Assembly (NCBI GenBank): GCA_050249615.1
Contig: JBFWQE010000003.1
Span: 51,882 to 115,881 of the forward strand
Direction: 5' to 3'
Length of the DNA stretch: 64,000 nucleotides
Source: VFZN01 sp050249615
GTDB taxonomy: Bacteria; Acidobacteriota; Vicinamibacteria; Vicinamibacterales; UBA2999
Shown here: piece after piece, positions 1 through 8,338 of the stretch
Layout of the letters: each line of letters starts with the position of its first letter
How positions within the stretch are numbered: position 1 is the first letter of the stretch
Notes under the pieces: generated by a model
The model's database searches: none
The model's input: the letters and a program-made list of their open reading frames with translations, nothing else
What the model was told of the DNA's origin: nothing
Position numbers and translations under genes: made by a program

Positions 1-393
1 CTCGACGCCGTGCGATCGCGGCCCGACCTGCACCTCGCGCTGCTGACCGGGAACTACCGCGACGCGGCGGAGATCAAGCTCGGTCACTTCGCGCTGTGGG
101 ACTACTTCGGCTGGGGCGCGTTCTCGGACGACTCGGCGGATCGCAACGCGCTGGTTCCGATCGCGCGGGAGAGAGCCGTCGAGCGCGGCGTGCCAGACGC
201 GGCCCGCGCGCGCGTGGTCGTCATCGGGGACACGCCGCACGACGTGGCGTGCGCGGCCGTCGCGGGCGCCCGGTCCATCGCGGTGGCAACCGGGGGACAC
301 ACGCGCGCGGATCTCGTGCAGGCCGGCGCCGACGTCGCCCTGGATGACCTCTCCGACACCCGGGAGGTTCTTCGTCTGTTGGGCGCGCTCTGA
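1..393 (+). CDS. HAD-superfamily hydrolase, C-terminal part (5' end outside window)
   Basis: The reading frame is open from the first base and stops at 391-393, so only the last 130 codons are present. A Thr in LLTGNY fits HAD motif II. The segment VVVIGDTPHDVACA is motif IV, whose acidic residues bind Mg2+ beside the catalytic Asp (motif I, outside the window). The end, GGHTRADLVQAGADVALDDL, is the usual close of phosphoglycolate-phosphatase-like HAD proteins. The family removes phosphate from small metabolites in the cytoplasm; the substrate cannot be read here. The ATG/GTG codons inside are not the true start. Family sure, substrate unknown. Confidence 0.85.
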   Translation, partial: LDAVRSRPDLHLALLTGNYRDAAEIKLGHFALWDYFGWGAFSDDSADRNALVPIARERAVERGVPDAARARVVVIGDTPHDVACAAVAGARSIAVATGGHTRADLVQAGADVALDDLSDTREVLRLLGAL

Positions 394-450
394 GCAGGTT
401 CACCTCCCAGGTGGCCCGCGGGAGCGCAGGCGGACTGTTATGATCGAACT

Positions 451-546
451 GGAAGCGACCGGGGCCCGGTGGCCCTCCCGGTCTTCAAAACCGGCTGCTG
501 CCCCCTTGCGGGGCAGGATGGGTTCGACTCCCATACGCTTCCGCCA
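451..546 (+). tRNA. selC: tRNA-Sec (selenocysteine), anticodon UCA
   Basis: A 96-nt tRNA with the features of bacterial tRNA-Sec. The acceptor stem GGAAGCG (451-457) pairs with CGCTTCC (536-542), followed by G and an encoded CCA (544-546). The D stem is long (462-466 with 471-475, possible G-U at 461/476) with a 4-nt loop. The anticodon stem is 478-482 with 490-494 and the loop CTTCAAA carries TCA at 485-487. There is a 7-bp variable arm (498-504 with 510-516) and a 5-bp T stem (518-522 with 530-534). The eighth acceptor pair is A-A. It decodes UGA with SelB, so the host should encode SelA, SelB, SelD and selenoproteins elsewhere. Confidence 0.96.
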
Positions 547-686
547 ACACCGATGCGGGGCCGCAGATGGCCGCAGAGATCGAACTGCTGACTCGGCAGA
601 ACTTCAGAACCCCGGAACCGCAGAACCAGACCCGAGCCCAAGTCCCGAGGCGCCGCCCGTGCGAAATTGTCGTGTGGATTGAGACT

Positions 687-709
687 CCGGCCCCAGGGAG
701 CGGGGCCGG
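687..709. terminator. GC-rich hairpin downstream of the cold-shock gene
   Basis: CCGGCCCC (687-694) and GGGGCCGG (702-709) form a perfect 8-bp stem with a 7-nt loop. It lies about 40 bases past the stop of the minus-strand cold-shock gene and after the tRNA-Sec gene. No T-tract follows on either strand, so intrinsic termination is only a guess. Confidence 0.3.
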
Positions 710-751
710 TCGGGAAGCAAGTCTTACAAGAACAAGAAGCAGCGCCGTGCG

Positions 752-955
752 CTACTCGATCAGCCGGATGTCTCCGGCGCGGGGACCCTTCTGCGATTCT
801 TCAGGAGTGAACTCGACGCGCTGCCCCTCTCGAAGCAGTTCGAACACCGTCCCCCGCACCGAGCTGCGGTGGAAGAAATGCTCGAGGCCGGACTCATCCC
901 GGATGAACCCGAACCCCTTGTCGATGAGGAGTCGTGCGATCGTTCCGGTCGGCAT
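752..955 (-). CDS. Cold-shock domain protein (CspA family)
   Basis: A 67-residue single-domain protein, the usual length for CspA. The RNP1-like strand KGFGFIRDE (residues 13-21) and the RNP2-like strand HFFHRS (26-31) are the nucleic-acid-binding surfaces of the cold-shock OB fold. The ATG at 955 is preceded by GGAGGA with 7 bases of spacing, which decides the start. These proteins bind single-stranded RNA/DNA and act as RNA chaperones. It is monocistronic, facing the tRNA-Sec gene. Which physiological signal it answers cannot be told. Confidence 0.93.
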   Translation of the reverse strand: MPTGTIARLLIDKGFGFIRDESGLEHFFHRSSVRGTVFELLREGQRVEFTPEESQKGPRAGDIRLIE

Positions 956-1198
956 ACCCGTATCCTCCGATTCCTAGCTCCTGGGAACATCCAGGAACTG
1001 CCGCACCCGCAGATACCGGTGGTATCAGACAATGAGGCCAGGAATGGCCGGCGCCGGGGAGCGTTGGGGAACCTTTGAGTTGGGGAGTCAGTGTAGGCAG
1101 GTCGTTCGCGGTAAGTCAAGCATACGCTCGAGTCGGGCGAGCCGTTTACCGGGGGTGTGCAGGAGTGTGCAGGTGCTGTTGATCCCGGGGGGCGCCCG

Positions 1199-1843
1199 AT
1201 GATTGGCGCGGTGGTTCTGGCGGCCGGGGCCTCGTCTCGGATGGGGCAGCCGAAGGCCGGCCTGCCGTTGGGGCGTGGCGGCCATACGGTGTTGTCGATG
1301 GGGGTGGCCACGCTGCTCGCGGCGGGGGTGCCCCGCGTGATCATCGTGGCCGGCGCGCACCCTGAGGCGGTCCGTCACGCCCTCCGGCTGCGCGACCGCC
1401 GTCTGCGGGTGGTGGTTCACCCCGGCTGGGCCGAGGGCCAACTGTCCTCCACGCTCTGCGGCCTCGGCGCGCTCGGCCATCCGCTCCTGGAGGCCGCGCT
1501 GATAACACTGGTGGACGTGCCGCTGGTCTCGCCGGCGACGGTGCGCGCCCTCATGCGCGCGTGGCGCGAGACCGGTGCGCCCATCGTCCGGCCCGCACGG
1601 GGTGACGAGCATGGGCACCCCGTGCTGTTCGATCGCCGGCTGTTCGCGGAGTTGCGGGCCGCGGATCCGGCGGCCGGCGCAAAACCCATCGTGCGCGCGC
1701 ACGCGAGCGCCTTGCTGAATGTCGCGGTCGACGACGAGGGGGCGTTCCTGGACCTGGACACGCCGGAGGACTACGAGCGGGCGAGGCGTGCGGCGGGAGG
1801 GCCCGAGGGAACTTGGAACCGGGAGCCGGGAACCGGCTCCTGA
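1199..1843 (+). CDS. MocA/MobA-like nucleotidyltransferase (molybdenum cofactor cytidylyltransferase type)
   Basis: 214 residues. The N-terminal signature LAAGASSRMGQPK (residues 7-19) is the nucleotide-binding loop of the MobA/MocA NTP-transferase fold. A metal-binding LVDVPL strand follows near residue 100, and FLDLDTPEDYER closes the domain. MocA proteins add CMP to molybdopterin to make the dinucleotide cofactor of xanthine-dehydrogenase-family enzymes; related proteins use other NTPs, so the product is inferred. The CO dehydrogenase cluster near 22-30 kb is a plausible client, and a second copy is encoded at 30,654. I chose the ATG at 1199 because homology starts there; an in-frame GTG lies at 1157. 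Confidence 0.82.
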   Translation: MIGAVVLAAGASSRMGQPKAGLPLGRGGHTVLSMGVATLLAAGVPRVIIVAGAHPEAVRHALRLRDRRLRVVVHPGWAEGQLSSTLCGLGALGHPLLEAALITLVDVPLVSPATVRALMRAWRETGAPIVRPARGDEHGHPVLFDRRLFAELRAADPAAGAKPIVRAHASALLNVAVDDEGAFLDLDTPEDYERARRAAGGPEGTWNREPGTGS

Positions 1844-1860
1844 TTCCTGGTTCCTGACTC

Positions 1861-2409
1861 CTACTTCATGACCGTGAACGGGGCGCTGGCGCGGGTGGTG
1901 CCCCAGTCGATGTGCAGTGTGCCGCCGGCCGGCGTGTCCTCGATGGAGATGGTCACCATCTCGGCCGGCGCGGGCGGTGCGCCCATCCGCATCGCGACAC
2001 GGCCAACGTCCTCGCCCTTCGGGTACGGGATGCCCCACTGCCCGGTCTTCTTGCTGACAATCAGCTGCCAGCCCTTCTCGCTCGGCAGCGTGTAGAGCGT
2101 GTAGGTGCCGGGGTTCACGTGCAGCATGCCGAACATCAGGGCCTTGTCGGTCTTGATCGTCGTGGCCTCGTCGGCGCCAGTCCGCCATTCCTCACCGTAG
2201 GTCGCCACCTCCTTGCCGACGGTGCGTCCCTTCAGTGACGGGCGTCCGTACTCGATGGAGATGTTGGCGCCGTCAATCGTCCATTCGCTCAGCACGTGAG
2301 GGCTGCCGCCGCCGCCGACCTTCAGCTGTGTGGTCTTCTGAGCGTGGATCGCGGTCGTGCACAGGGCCGCCACTGCCATGGCTGCCAAAGGGAACATGAG
2401 TCGCCGCAT
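1861..2409 (-). CDS. DUF2911 secreted protein
   Basis: 182 residues with a signal peptide (about residues 1-23, ending IHAQ). The body matches the DUF2911 pattern: YGRPSLKGRTVG, GEEWRTGADEATTI, a PGTYTLYTLP strand and GIPYPKGEDVGR. The family is common in Acidobacteriota and Bacteroidota, is predicted to be periplasmic, and has no known activity. It converges with the MocA gene; an imperfect GGAACC/GGTTCC inverted repeat (about 1815-1854) lies between the two stops and might end both transcripts. Family call firm, function unknown. Confidence 0.85.
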   Translation of the reverse strand: MRRLMFPLAAMAVAALCTTAIHAQKTTQLKVGGGGSPHVLSEWTIDGANISIEYGRPSLKGRTVGKEVATYGEEWRTGADEATTIKTDKALMFGMLHVNPGTYTLYTLPSEKGWQLIVSKKTGQWGIPYPKGEDVGRVAMRMGAPPAPAEMVTISIEDTPAGGTLHIDWGTTRASAPFTVMK

Positions 2410-2495
2410 TCAATGCCTCCTGGAGGTGCGTCACCGGGCCAGTCGAGCTGGTCGGCCCGTCGCCCAACCTCCGACTATAGCAAAGACACGCGGGG

Positions 2496-2996
2496 CTATT
2501 GCGACGGCGCACTGCGCAGCGTGCCATAGAGGTGCCCGCCGGCGCCGTCGCCGTGCTGCCAGGTGCCGGCGTATCGATTCCCGTAGAAGAACACGCGCGC
2601 CGTGAACGTGCCCAGTGACGGGATGCTGTAATCGGTGAGCATCACGACGGGCGTGTCGCCCAGCCAGCGCATGGGGACGACGACGGGCAGGGTGACGTCC
2701 GTGCCCTCGTGCACCAGGCGCGCGCGAAAGCGCCACAGGCCGTCTCCGACCTTCTCCGCGCTGGCGATCTCGTAGCGATCCGGTCGCGGCGGCGCCTCAC
2801 GGCCGTCCAGGGTGAACCATCCATCGAGCACGACGTTCTGCATCCGGGCCACGAACGCGCGTTCCCGCTCGTCGAGCGACGCGGGATTTACGGCCATGCC
2901 CAGGCCGGCGCGGCCGGCCAGCCAGCCCGCACCGAATGCGGCGAGCGCCAGCACGAGCGCCGCGAGCCCCCAGCCGATGTTCGCGCGGTTGCCCAT
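2496..2996 (-). CDS. Membrane-anchored protein of unknown function
   Basis: 166 residues; no family recognised. One hydrophobic helix at about residues 9-30 (GLAALVLALAAFGAGWLAG) is an uncleaved anchor. A soluble domain of about 130 residues follows with beta-rich sequence (WRFRARLVHEG, VVVPMRWLGDTPVVMLTDYSIPSLGTF, a Gly-rich GDGAGGHLYGTL end), predicted outside the cytoplasm. It is on the same strand as the DUF2911 gene with 86 bases between them, and diverges from the TetR gene. Confidence 0.6.
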   Translation of the reverse strand: MGNRANIGWGLAALVLALAAFGAGWLAGRAGLGMAVNPASLDERERAFVARMQNVVLDGWFTLDGREAPPRPDRYEIASAEKVGDGLWRFRARLVHEGTDVTLPVVVPMRWLGDTPVVMLTDYSIPSLGTFTARVFFYGNRYAGTWQHGDGAGGHLYGTLRSAPSQ

Positions 2997-3041
2997 GGCG
3001 CGAATTCTAGCCGGTGAACTGGATTTGACTGATGAGTTTGT

Positions 3042-3080
3042 TATACTGACTATCTGGTCATGAACATGACTGACAAGTCA
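3042..3080 (+). promoter_or_regulatory. Putative promoter and tandem palindromic operators of the efflux operon
   Basis: TATACT (3042-3047) is a good -10 box; no convincing -35 at 17 bases. Two 14-bp palindromes follow: TGACTATCTGGTCA (3047-3060) and TGACTGACAAGTCA (3067-3080), 20 bp centre to centre, about two helical turns. They overlap the -10 and the first codons of the TetR gene. TetR proteins typically bind such sites as dimers and repress their own operon; binding here is inferred. Confidence 0.55.
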
Positions 3081-3710
3081 TCGGCCGCCGGCCCCTCGAA
3101 GGAGGATGTCGTCACCGAGTTCCGCCGCCGGTCGATTGTCGACGCGGCGCAGCGTGTCTTCGGCGAGCGTGGCTTCGAGCAGGCGACGGTGGAGGCCATC
3201 GCCGAGGCGGCGGCCGTGGCGAAGGGGACGGTGTACCTCTATTACCCCTCGAAGCAGGCCATCTACGAGGCCACCTTCGCCGCCGGCATGGCGGAGCTCG
3301 AGCGCCTCATCCTCGAGCGCGTGGAGCACGCGGCCACGGCCCGCGAGGCCATCCAGGGGTTCGTGGCCGTCCGCGCGGAGTATTTCCAGCGGCACCCCGA
3401 TTTCTTCCGCATCTACGTCGCCGAATTCGCCCGCCAGGTGGCTGCTTCCGGAACGCTGCGCGGCGCGTCACAGCAGGCGCTGGACCGGCAGACGCGGGCG
3501 CTCAGGAAGGTCATCGCCAGGGCCGTGGCGTCTGGCGAGATACGGCCCGTGGATGCCGAGGCGGCCGCGATGGCCGTGTTCGACATGAGCAAGGGACTCG
3601 TCGCGCGGCACCTGCTGATCGGCTCGAAGGCGAGCGCCTCCCGTGACATCGAGTTCCTGACCGATCTCATCTGGACGGGCCTGCGGCCCGCACGAGGACC
3701 GAAGAAATGA
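3060..3710 (+). CDS. TetR/AcrR-family transcriptional regulator of the efflux operon
   Basis: 216 residues. The TetR helix-turn-helix is at residues 22-70: RRRSIVDAAQRVFGERGF, then the recognition region AKGTVYLYYPSKQAIYE. The C-terminal helical domain holds the ligand pocket and dimer interface and is too variable to predict the inducer. It is first in an operon whose next gene starts within its stop (ATGA at 3707-3710). With paired palindromes over its start it is probably an autorepressor released by a pump substrate. The start may be ATG 3060 or ATG 3066; either gives a very short leader from the -10 at 3042. Confidence 0.9.
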   Translation: MNMTDKSSAAGPSKEDVVTEFRRRSIVDAAQRVFGERGFEQATVEAIAEAAAVAKGTVYLYYPSKQAIYEATFAAGMAELERLILERVEHAATAREAIQGFVAVRAEYFQRHPDFFRIYVAEFARQVAASGTLRGASQQALDRQTRALRKVIARAVASGEIRPVDAEAAAMAVFDMSKGLVARHLLIGSKASASRDIEFLTDLIWTGLRPARGPKK

Positions 3711-5089
3711 TCGTTCGACGACTGGCCGCGATCGCCGTTCTGGTGATGGCGCCCGCCTCCATCGCGGGGGCGCAGTCCACCCAGGGGAGCGATCCCTTCC
3801 ACGGCAGCGTGCCTGCCGGCGAGGTGTCGGCCGCTCCGCTGCGCCTCACGCTGAAGGACGTCATCACGCGCGGCCTGCAGCACAATCTCGGGTTGCTGCT
3901 GCAGGACGAGGCCGCGCGCGCCGCGCACGGCGCGCGGTGGCGCGCCCTGTCCGATCTGCTGCCACAGGTGAGCGGCGCCGCCGGCGAGCGCCGGCAGGTG
4001 ATCAACCTCGAGGCCTTCGGCTTCCCGGCGCCGGACCCCATTGTCGGGCCCTTCAACGTCTTCGACGCGCGAATCAGCGTGTCGCAGCCCCTTCTGGACC
4101 TGGCCGCCCTGAACGACGCCCGGGCCGCCACCCGCCACGAGCGCGCGGCGCTGCTGGGCATCCGCTCGGCGCGCGAACTGGTGGTGCTGGTGTCGGTCAA
4201 TCTGTACCTGGAGGCCGTCACCGCCGGCAGCCGCGTGGAGGTGGCGCGCGCCCAGCTGGCCACCGCCGAGACGCTGTTGACCCAGGCGTCCAACCTGAAG
4301 GCGTCTGGCCTGGTGGCCGGCATCGACGTGGTGCGGGCCCAGGCGCAGGTGCAGGCGCAGCGACACCGGCTGAGCGTGACGGAGAACGACCTCGAGAAGG
4401 CGCGGCTGCGGCTCGCCCGCGCCATCGGCCTGCCGCTGGGCCAGGCGATCACGCTCGAGGATGCCATGCCCTACGCGCCGATGGCGTCGGTGTCGGCCGA
4501 GACGGCGCTGGCCGAGGCCCTCGCGCGCCGCCCCGATTTCCTCGCTGCCGCCGAGCGCCTGGCCGCGGCCGAGGCCACGGCCAGGGCCGCCTCGGCCGAG
4601 CGGCTGCCGAGCCTCCACCTCGACGCCGATTACGGCGTCATCGGGCAGCAGGCGTCGAACGCGCATGCGACGTACACGATTGCCGCCACCGTCCGGGTGC
4701 CGGTGTTCGAGGGTGGCCGCGTGCACGGCCGGCGGTCCGAGGCCGAGGCCGGCGTGCGCCAGCGCCGCGCGGAGTACGAGGACTTCAAGGGACGCATCGA
4801 TCTCGAGGTGCGCACGGCCCTGCTCGACGTGCGGGCGGCGGCGCAGCAGATTGAAGTCGCCGACATCGCGGTCACGTTGGCCGCGCAGGAACTGGACCAG
4901 GCGCGCGACCGGTTCGCGGCGGGCGTGGCCGGCAACATCGAGGTGGTCCGCGCGCAGGAGTCCGTGGCGGCGGCCGCCGAGACGCGGATCGCGGCGCTCT
5001 ACCACCACAACGTCGCCAAGGCGATGCTGGCCCGCGCCATCGGCATCGCCGAGCAGGCCGTGTCGAACACCCAGACAGGAGCGAAGTAG
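3707..5089 (+). CDS. TolC-family outer-membrane efflux protein
   Basis: 460 residues with a signal peptide (about residues 1-22, ending IAGAQ). Two outer-membrane-efflux repeats follow (about 45-240 and 255-445), each with long Ala-rich helices, e.g. AQLATAETLLTQASNLKASG and AAQELDQARDRFAAGVAG, which build the periplasmic alpha-barrel. It is the exit duct of a tripartite pump. The ATG overlaps the TetR stop and the membrane-fusion gene begins at the base after this stop, so the complex should be made together. A short Gln/Thr/Lys tail follows the second repeat. Confidence 0.92.
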   Translation: MIVRRLAAIAVLVMAPASIAGAQSTQGSDPFHGSVPAGEVSAAPLRLTLKDVITRGLQHNLGLLLQDEAARAAHGARWRALSDLLPQVSGAAGERRQVINLEAFGFPAPDPIVGPFNVFDARISVSQPLLDLAALNDARAATRHERAALLGIRSARELVVLVSVNLYLEAVTAGSRVEVARAQLATAETLLTQASNLKASGLVAGIDVVRAQAQVQAQRHRLSVTENDLEKARLRLARAIGLPLGQAITLEDAMPYAPMASVSAETALAEALARRPDFLAAAERLAAAEATARAASAERLPSLHLDADYGVIGQQASNAHATYTIAATVRVPVFEGGRVHGRRSEAEAGVRQRRAEYEDFKGRIDLEVRTALLDVRAAAQQIEVADIAVTLAAQELDQARDRFAAGVAGNIEVVRAQESVAAAAETRIAALYHHNVAKAMLARAIGIAEQAVSNTQTGAK

Positions 5090-6313
5090 ATGTCAGAGGC
5101 CCCTCAACCCTTCCGCGGCCCGGCACGGTGGATCGTGCTCGGGCTGGCCGTCGTGGCCACTCTCGTGGGCGGCATCCAGTGGCTGCAGGCTGGCCACGAG
5201 TCGACCGATGATGCGCAGATCGAGGGCCGGATCACGCAGATCGCGACGCGCGTAGGCGGGCCCGTTTTGGCGGTGCACGTTGCCGACAACCAGTTCGTGC
5301 AGAAAGGGACCGTCCTCGTCGAGATCGATGCGCGCGAGTACCAGGTCGCGGTGGACCGCGCCGCCGCGGAACTGGCCGACGCCCAGGCCAACGCGATGGC
5401 CGCCGACGCGGGCATCCCCATCGCGAGTGTCTCCACGGCCAGCGACGTGCAGCTGGCCTCTGGCGGCATGGTCGAGGCACAGGCCGGCGTCACGGTCGCC
5501 GACCGGCAGGTGGAGGCTGCCGCGGCCCGGCTGCTGGCGGCCGAGGCGCGGGCACGGGAACACGAGGCTGCCGCCGCCAAGGCCGCGAAGGACGTGGAGC
5601 GCCTGCGGCCGCTCGCCGCGAAGGAGGAGATCGCGCAGCAGCAGTTCGAAGCCGCGCAGGCCACGGCGGACGCGTCCAAGGCTGCCGTCGATGCCGCGCG
5701 ATCCGAAGTCGTGGCCGCCCGCACAGCGGTGTCCGTGGCCGAGCAGCGTGCCGTGCAGGCGCGCGCCGCCGAGGCCCGTTCGCGTGCCGTGCTCGCGTCC
5801 GCGGAGACGGCACCGGAGCAACTGCAGGTGACGCACGCCAGGGCAGCGGCCGCCCAGGCGCGCGTCAAGCAGGCGGCAGCCGCGCTGGCGCAGGCCCAGT
5901 TGAACCTCGAGCGCACGAGGATCACCGCCCCGTCCGACGGCATTGTCGGCCGGAAGGCCATCGAGGTGGGACAGCAGGTCCAGCCGGGCCAGCCGCTCCT
6001 CGCCCTCATCAACCGTGACGATGTGTGGGTGGTCGCCAACTTCAAGGAGACGCAGCTTGGCGGCATGCGGCCGGGCCAGGAGGCGGTGGTCGAAGTGGAC
6101 GCCCTCGACGGACAGGCCCTGCACGGCACGGTGGAAAGCATCGGCGCCGCCACGGGGGCGAAGTTCAGCCTGCTGCCGCCCGAGAACGCCACCGGGAACT
6201 TCGTCAAGGTCGTGCAGCGCGTCCCCGTGAAGATCGTGCTCGACCCTGGCCAGGACCCGGAGCATCACCTGCGGCCCGGGCTCTCGGTCGTCCCCACCGT
6301 CTACACGAAGTGA
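5090..6313 (+). CDS. EmrA-type periplasmic membrane-fusion protein (HlyD family)
   Basis: 407 residues. One N-terminal transmembrane helix (about 13-32) is followed by STDDAQIEGRITQIATRVGG, the start of the first lipoyl half-domain. A long Ala/Glu-rich coiled-coil hairpin (about 85-250) and the second lipoyl half with beta-barrel (LERTRITAPSDGIVG, ALINRDDVWVVANFKETQ) follow. Such adaptors bridge an inner-membrane MFS pump and a TolC duct. It starts directly after the TolC stop (TAG ATG), and the EmrB gene follows after 4 bases. The coiled coil looks long for EmrA and could match the duct length. Confidence 0.92.
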   Translation: MSEAPQPFRGPARWIVLGLAVVATLVGGIQWLQAGHESTDDAQIEGRITQIATRVGGPVLAVHVADNQFVQKGTVLVEIDAREYQVAVDRAAAELADAQANAMAADAGIPIASVSTASDVQLASGGMVEAQAGVTVADRQVEAAAARLLAAEARAREHEAAAAKAAKDVERLRPLAAKEEIAQQQFEAAQATADASKAAVDAARSEVVAARTAVSVAEQRAVQARAAEARSRAVLASAETAPEQLQVTHARAAAAQARVKQAAAALAQAQLNLERTRITAPSDGIVGRKAIEVGQQVQPGQPLLALINRDDVWVVANFKETQLGGMRPGQEAVVEVDALDGQALHGTVESIGAATGAKFSLLPPENATGNFVKVVQRVPVKIVLDPGQDPEHHLRPGLSVVPTVYTK

Positions 6314-6317
6314 CCCG

Positions 6318-7868
6318 ATGAGCGAGGCGCGGCCGGTCAACCCGTGGATCGTGGCGGTCGCGGTGATGTTCGCGACCTTCATGGAGGTGCTTGACACGAC
6401 GGTCGTGAACGTGTCGCTGCCGCACATCGCGGGGAACCTCTCCGCGACGATCGACGAGTCCACCTGGGTGCTCACGTCGTACCTGGTGGCCAACGCCATC
6501 GTCCTCCCGCTCACGGGATGGCTGGCCTCGACCTTCGGGCGGAAGCGCCTGCTGATGGTGTCGGTCACCGGCTTCACACTGTCCTCGCTGCTCTGCGGGC
6601 TCGCGCCGAACCTGCCGCTGCTCGTCCTCTTCCGCCTGCTGCAGGGGGCGACCGGCGGCGCCATGCAGCCCCTCTCGCAGGCCGTGCTGCTCGAGGCCTT
6701 CCCACCGCACCAGCGCGGCAAGGCCATGGGCTTCTGGGGCCTCGGTATCGTCGCCGCTCCCATCCTGGGGCCGGTGCTGGGCGGCTGGCTCACCGACACC
6801 TACTCGTGGCGATGGGTGTTCTACATCAACCTGCCGGTGGGCATCGCGTCGCTGGTGATGACGAGGCTCTACGTGTTCGACCCGTCGTACCTCCGGCGGG
6901 AGACGACGCGCGTGGATTACTGGGGGATCGGGCTGCTGGCGCTCTGGGTCGGCGCGCTGCAACTGGCGCTCGACCTCGGCCAGCAGCGGGACTGGTTCTC
7001 GTCTCCGCTCATCACCACGTTGATCGTGCTCTCGGGCGGCGGCGTCGTCGCCTTCCTGGCGCGCGAGCTCATGGCCGCCGAGCCGGTGATCGACCTGCGC
7101 GTGTTCAGGCTCCGCAGCTATGCGACCGGCGTCTTCCTGATGACGTCGCTCGGCTTCGTGCTGTACGGAAGCCTGGTGCTGCTGCCCATCATGCTGCAGA
7201 CGCTGCTCGGCTACCCGTCACTCGAGGCCGGCATCGCGATGGCGCCGCGCGGCATGGGGTCGCTCATCGGCATGCCGACGGTCGGCATGCTGATTGGGCG
7301 GCTCGACCCGCGCAGGCTGGTGGCGGTCGGCCTCACCCTGGGCGCCGGCACGCTGTTCTGGCTCGGACAGCTCAACCTGGACGCCGGCTACTGGGAGATC
7401 TTCTGGCCCCAGTTCCTGCAGGGCATTGGCCTGTCGATGGTCTTCGTCCCGCTGACGACCATCGCCATGGACCCGGTGCCGCGGGAGAAGATGGGTAACG
7501 CCACCAGCCTCTTCAACCTGATGCGCAACCTGGGGGGCAGCGTCGGCATCGCGGTCACGGCGACCATGCTGGCGCGCAAGCAGCAGGTGTATACGAGCAC
7601 GCTCGGCACGCACGTGGACGTCTACTCCCTTCAGGCCCAGGGCATGCTCGAGTCGATGCGGCAGGCCTTCATCGCCGCGGGTTCCGATCCGGTCACGGCC
7701 TCGCAGCGCGCGTACGCGGCGCTGCACGGCACGGTGCAGCGGCAGGCCGCCATGCTGTCGTTCGTGGACCTGTTCCGCGGGCTGGCGGTCATCTTCCTGT
7801 GCCTGGTGCCCCTGGTGATCCTCATGAAGCGTCCGCGGGCAGGAAGCGGGCCCGCGGGGGCTCACTGA
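6318..7868 (+). CDS. EmrB-type DHA2 drug:H+ antiporter (MFS, 14 TM)
   Basis: 516 residues. The first helix has MEVLDTTVVNVSLPHIAGNL, the D1 signature of DHA2 permeases. The 14-TM topology is completed by motif A-like GWLASTFGRKRLL and motif C-like GIVAAPILGPVLGGW. The protein ends in a cytoplasmic tail after the last helix (VIFLCLVPLVILMKR). It exports hydrophobic or amphipathic toxic compounds with proton influx, through the adaptor and TolC duct encoded just upstream. Substrates cannot be read from sequence. It is last in the operon; 106 bases later lies a permease fragment on the other strand. Confidence 0.93.
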   Translation: MSEARPVNPWIVAVAVMFATFMEVLDTTVVNVSLPHIAGNLSATIDESTWVLTSYLVANAIVLPLTGWLASTFGRKRLLMVSVTGFTLSSLLCGLAPNLPLLVLFRLLQGATGGAMQPLSQAVLLEAFPPHQRGKAMGFWGLGIVAAPILGPVLGGWLTDTYSWRWVFYINLPVGIASLVMTRLYVFDPSYLRRETTRVDYWGIGLLALWVGALQLALDLGQQRDWFSSPLITTLIVLSGGGVVAFLARELMAAEPVIDLRVFRLRSYATGVFLMTSLGFVLYGSLVLLPIMLQTLLGYPSLEAGIAMAPRGMGSLIGMPTVGMLIGRLDPRRLVAVGLTLGAGTLFWLGQLNLDAGYWEIFWPQFLQGIGLSMVFVPLTTIAMDPVPREKMGNATSLFNLMRNLGGSVGIAVTATMLARKQQVYTSTLGTHVDVYSLQAQGMLESMRQAFIAAGSDPVTASQRAYAALHGTVQRQAAMLSFVDLFRGLAVIFLCLVPLVILMKRPRAGSGPAGAH

Positions 7869-7974
7869 CGAACAGAAATGTGAGAAGGGAGAAGGGTGCC
7901 CCGAGAGGTCTGAGGGCTGCCATCTGAAACGGGCGCAACCTCCGGGTCCTCGAGGACATCGTTGATACCCTCCA

Positions 7975-8337
7975 CTATCCCTGCCGCAGTTCCTCGGCGG
8001 GGGCGAGCCTGGCGGCGCGGCGGGCCGGACGGTAGCATGCCACGACGGCGACGAGCACCAGCACGAGACCGACGATGGCGAGAATCCGAGGGTCGCTCGC
8101 TCTCAGGCGGGGCTGACCGGATGGGAAAGCACAGTCCCAGGCCATCGCACCCGCCAGGCCAAGGCCGAGGCCCAGCAGCAGCGGCAGCCGCACCCCTGCG
8201 ACCACGAGCCGCGCGATCCGGGCGGGGGTGGCCCCGAGGGCCATGCGGATACCGAGTTCGTGCTGGCGAAGGCTCACGGCGCGTGCCGTGACGGCATACA
8301 GCCCCACAGTGGTCAGCAACAGGCACAGTAGTGCCTG
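7975..8337 (-). pseudogene. Truncated FtsX/MacB-type permease, C-terminal fragment
   Basis: About 120 residues of the last part of an ABC-type permease of the MacB/ADOP kind: ALLCLLLTTVGLYAVTARAV, the conserved HELGIRMALGATPARIARLV loop, two helices and a YRPARRAARLAP end. The upstream four-fifths is missing. The frame is open back to about 8337, where it runs straight into an 8-bp minisatellite (8339-8394), so there is no plausible start; only a TTG at 8319 is available. A full-length relative is at 51,048-53,489. A dead remnant is the best reading. Confidence 0.75.
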
Positions 8338-8338
8338 G

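Noticed and set aside
687..709. Confident intrinsic terminator for the cold-shock gene
   Set aside because: The hairpin is good but no T-tract follows, so only a low-confidence entry was kept.
2496..2996. Calling this protein part of the neighbouring efflux system
   Set aside because: It is on the opposite strand, has no transporter features and does not share the operon.
3025..3047. TTGACT (3025-3030) as -35 for TATACT (3042-3047)
   Set aside because: Spacing is 11 bases, far short of 16-18; kept only the -10 and the palindromes.
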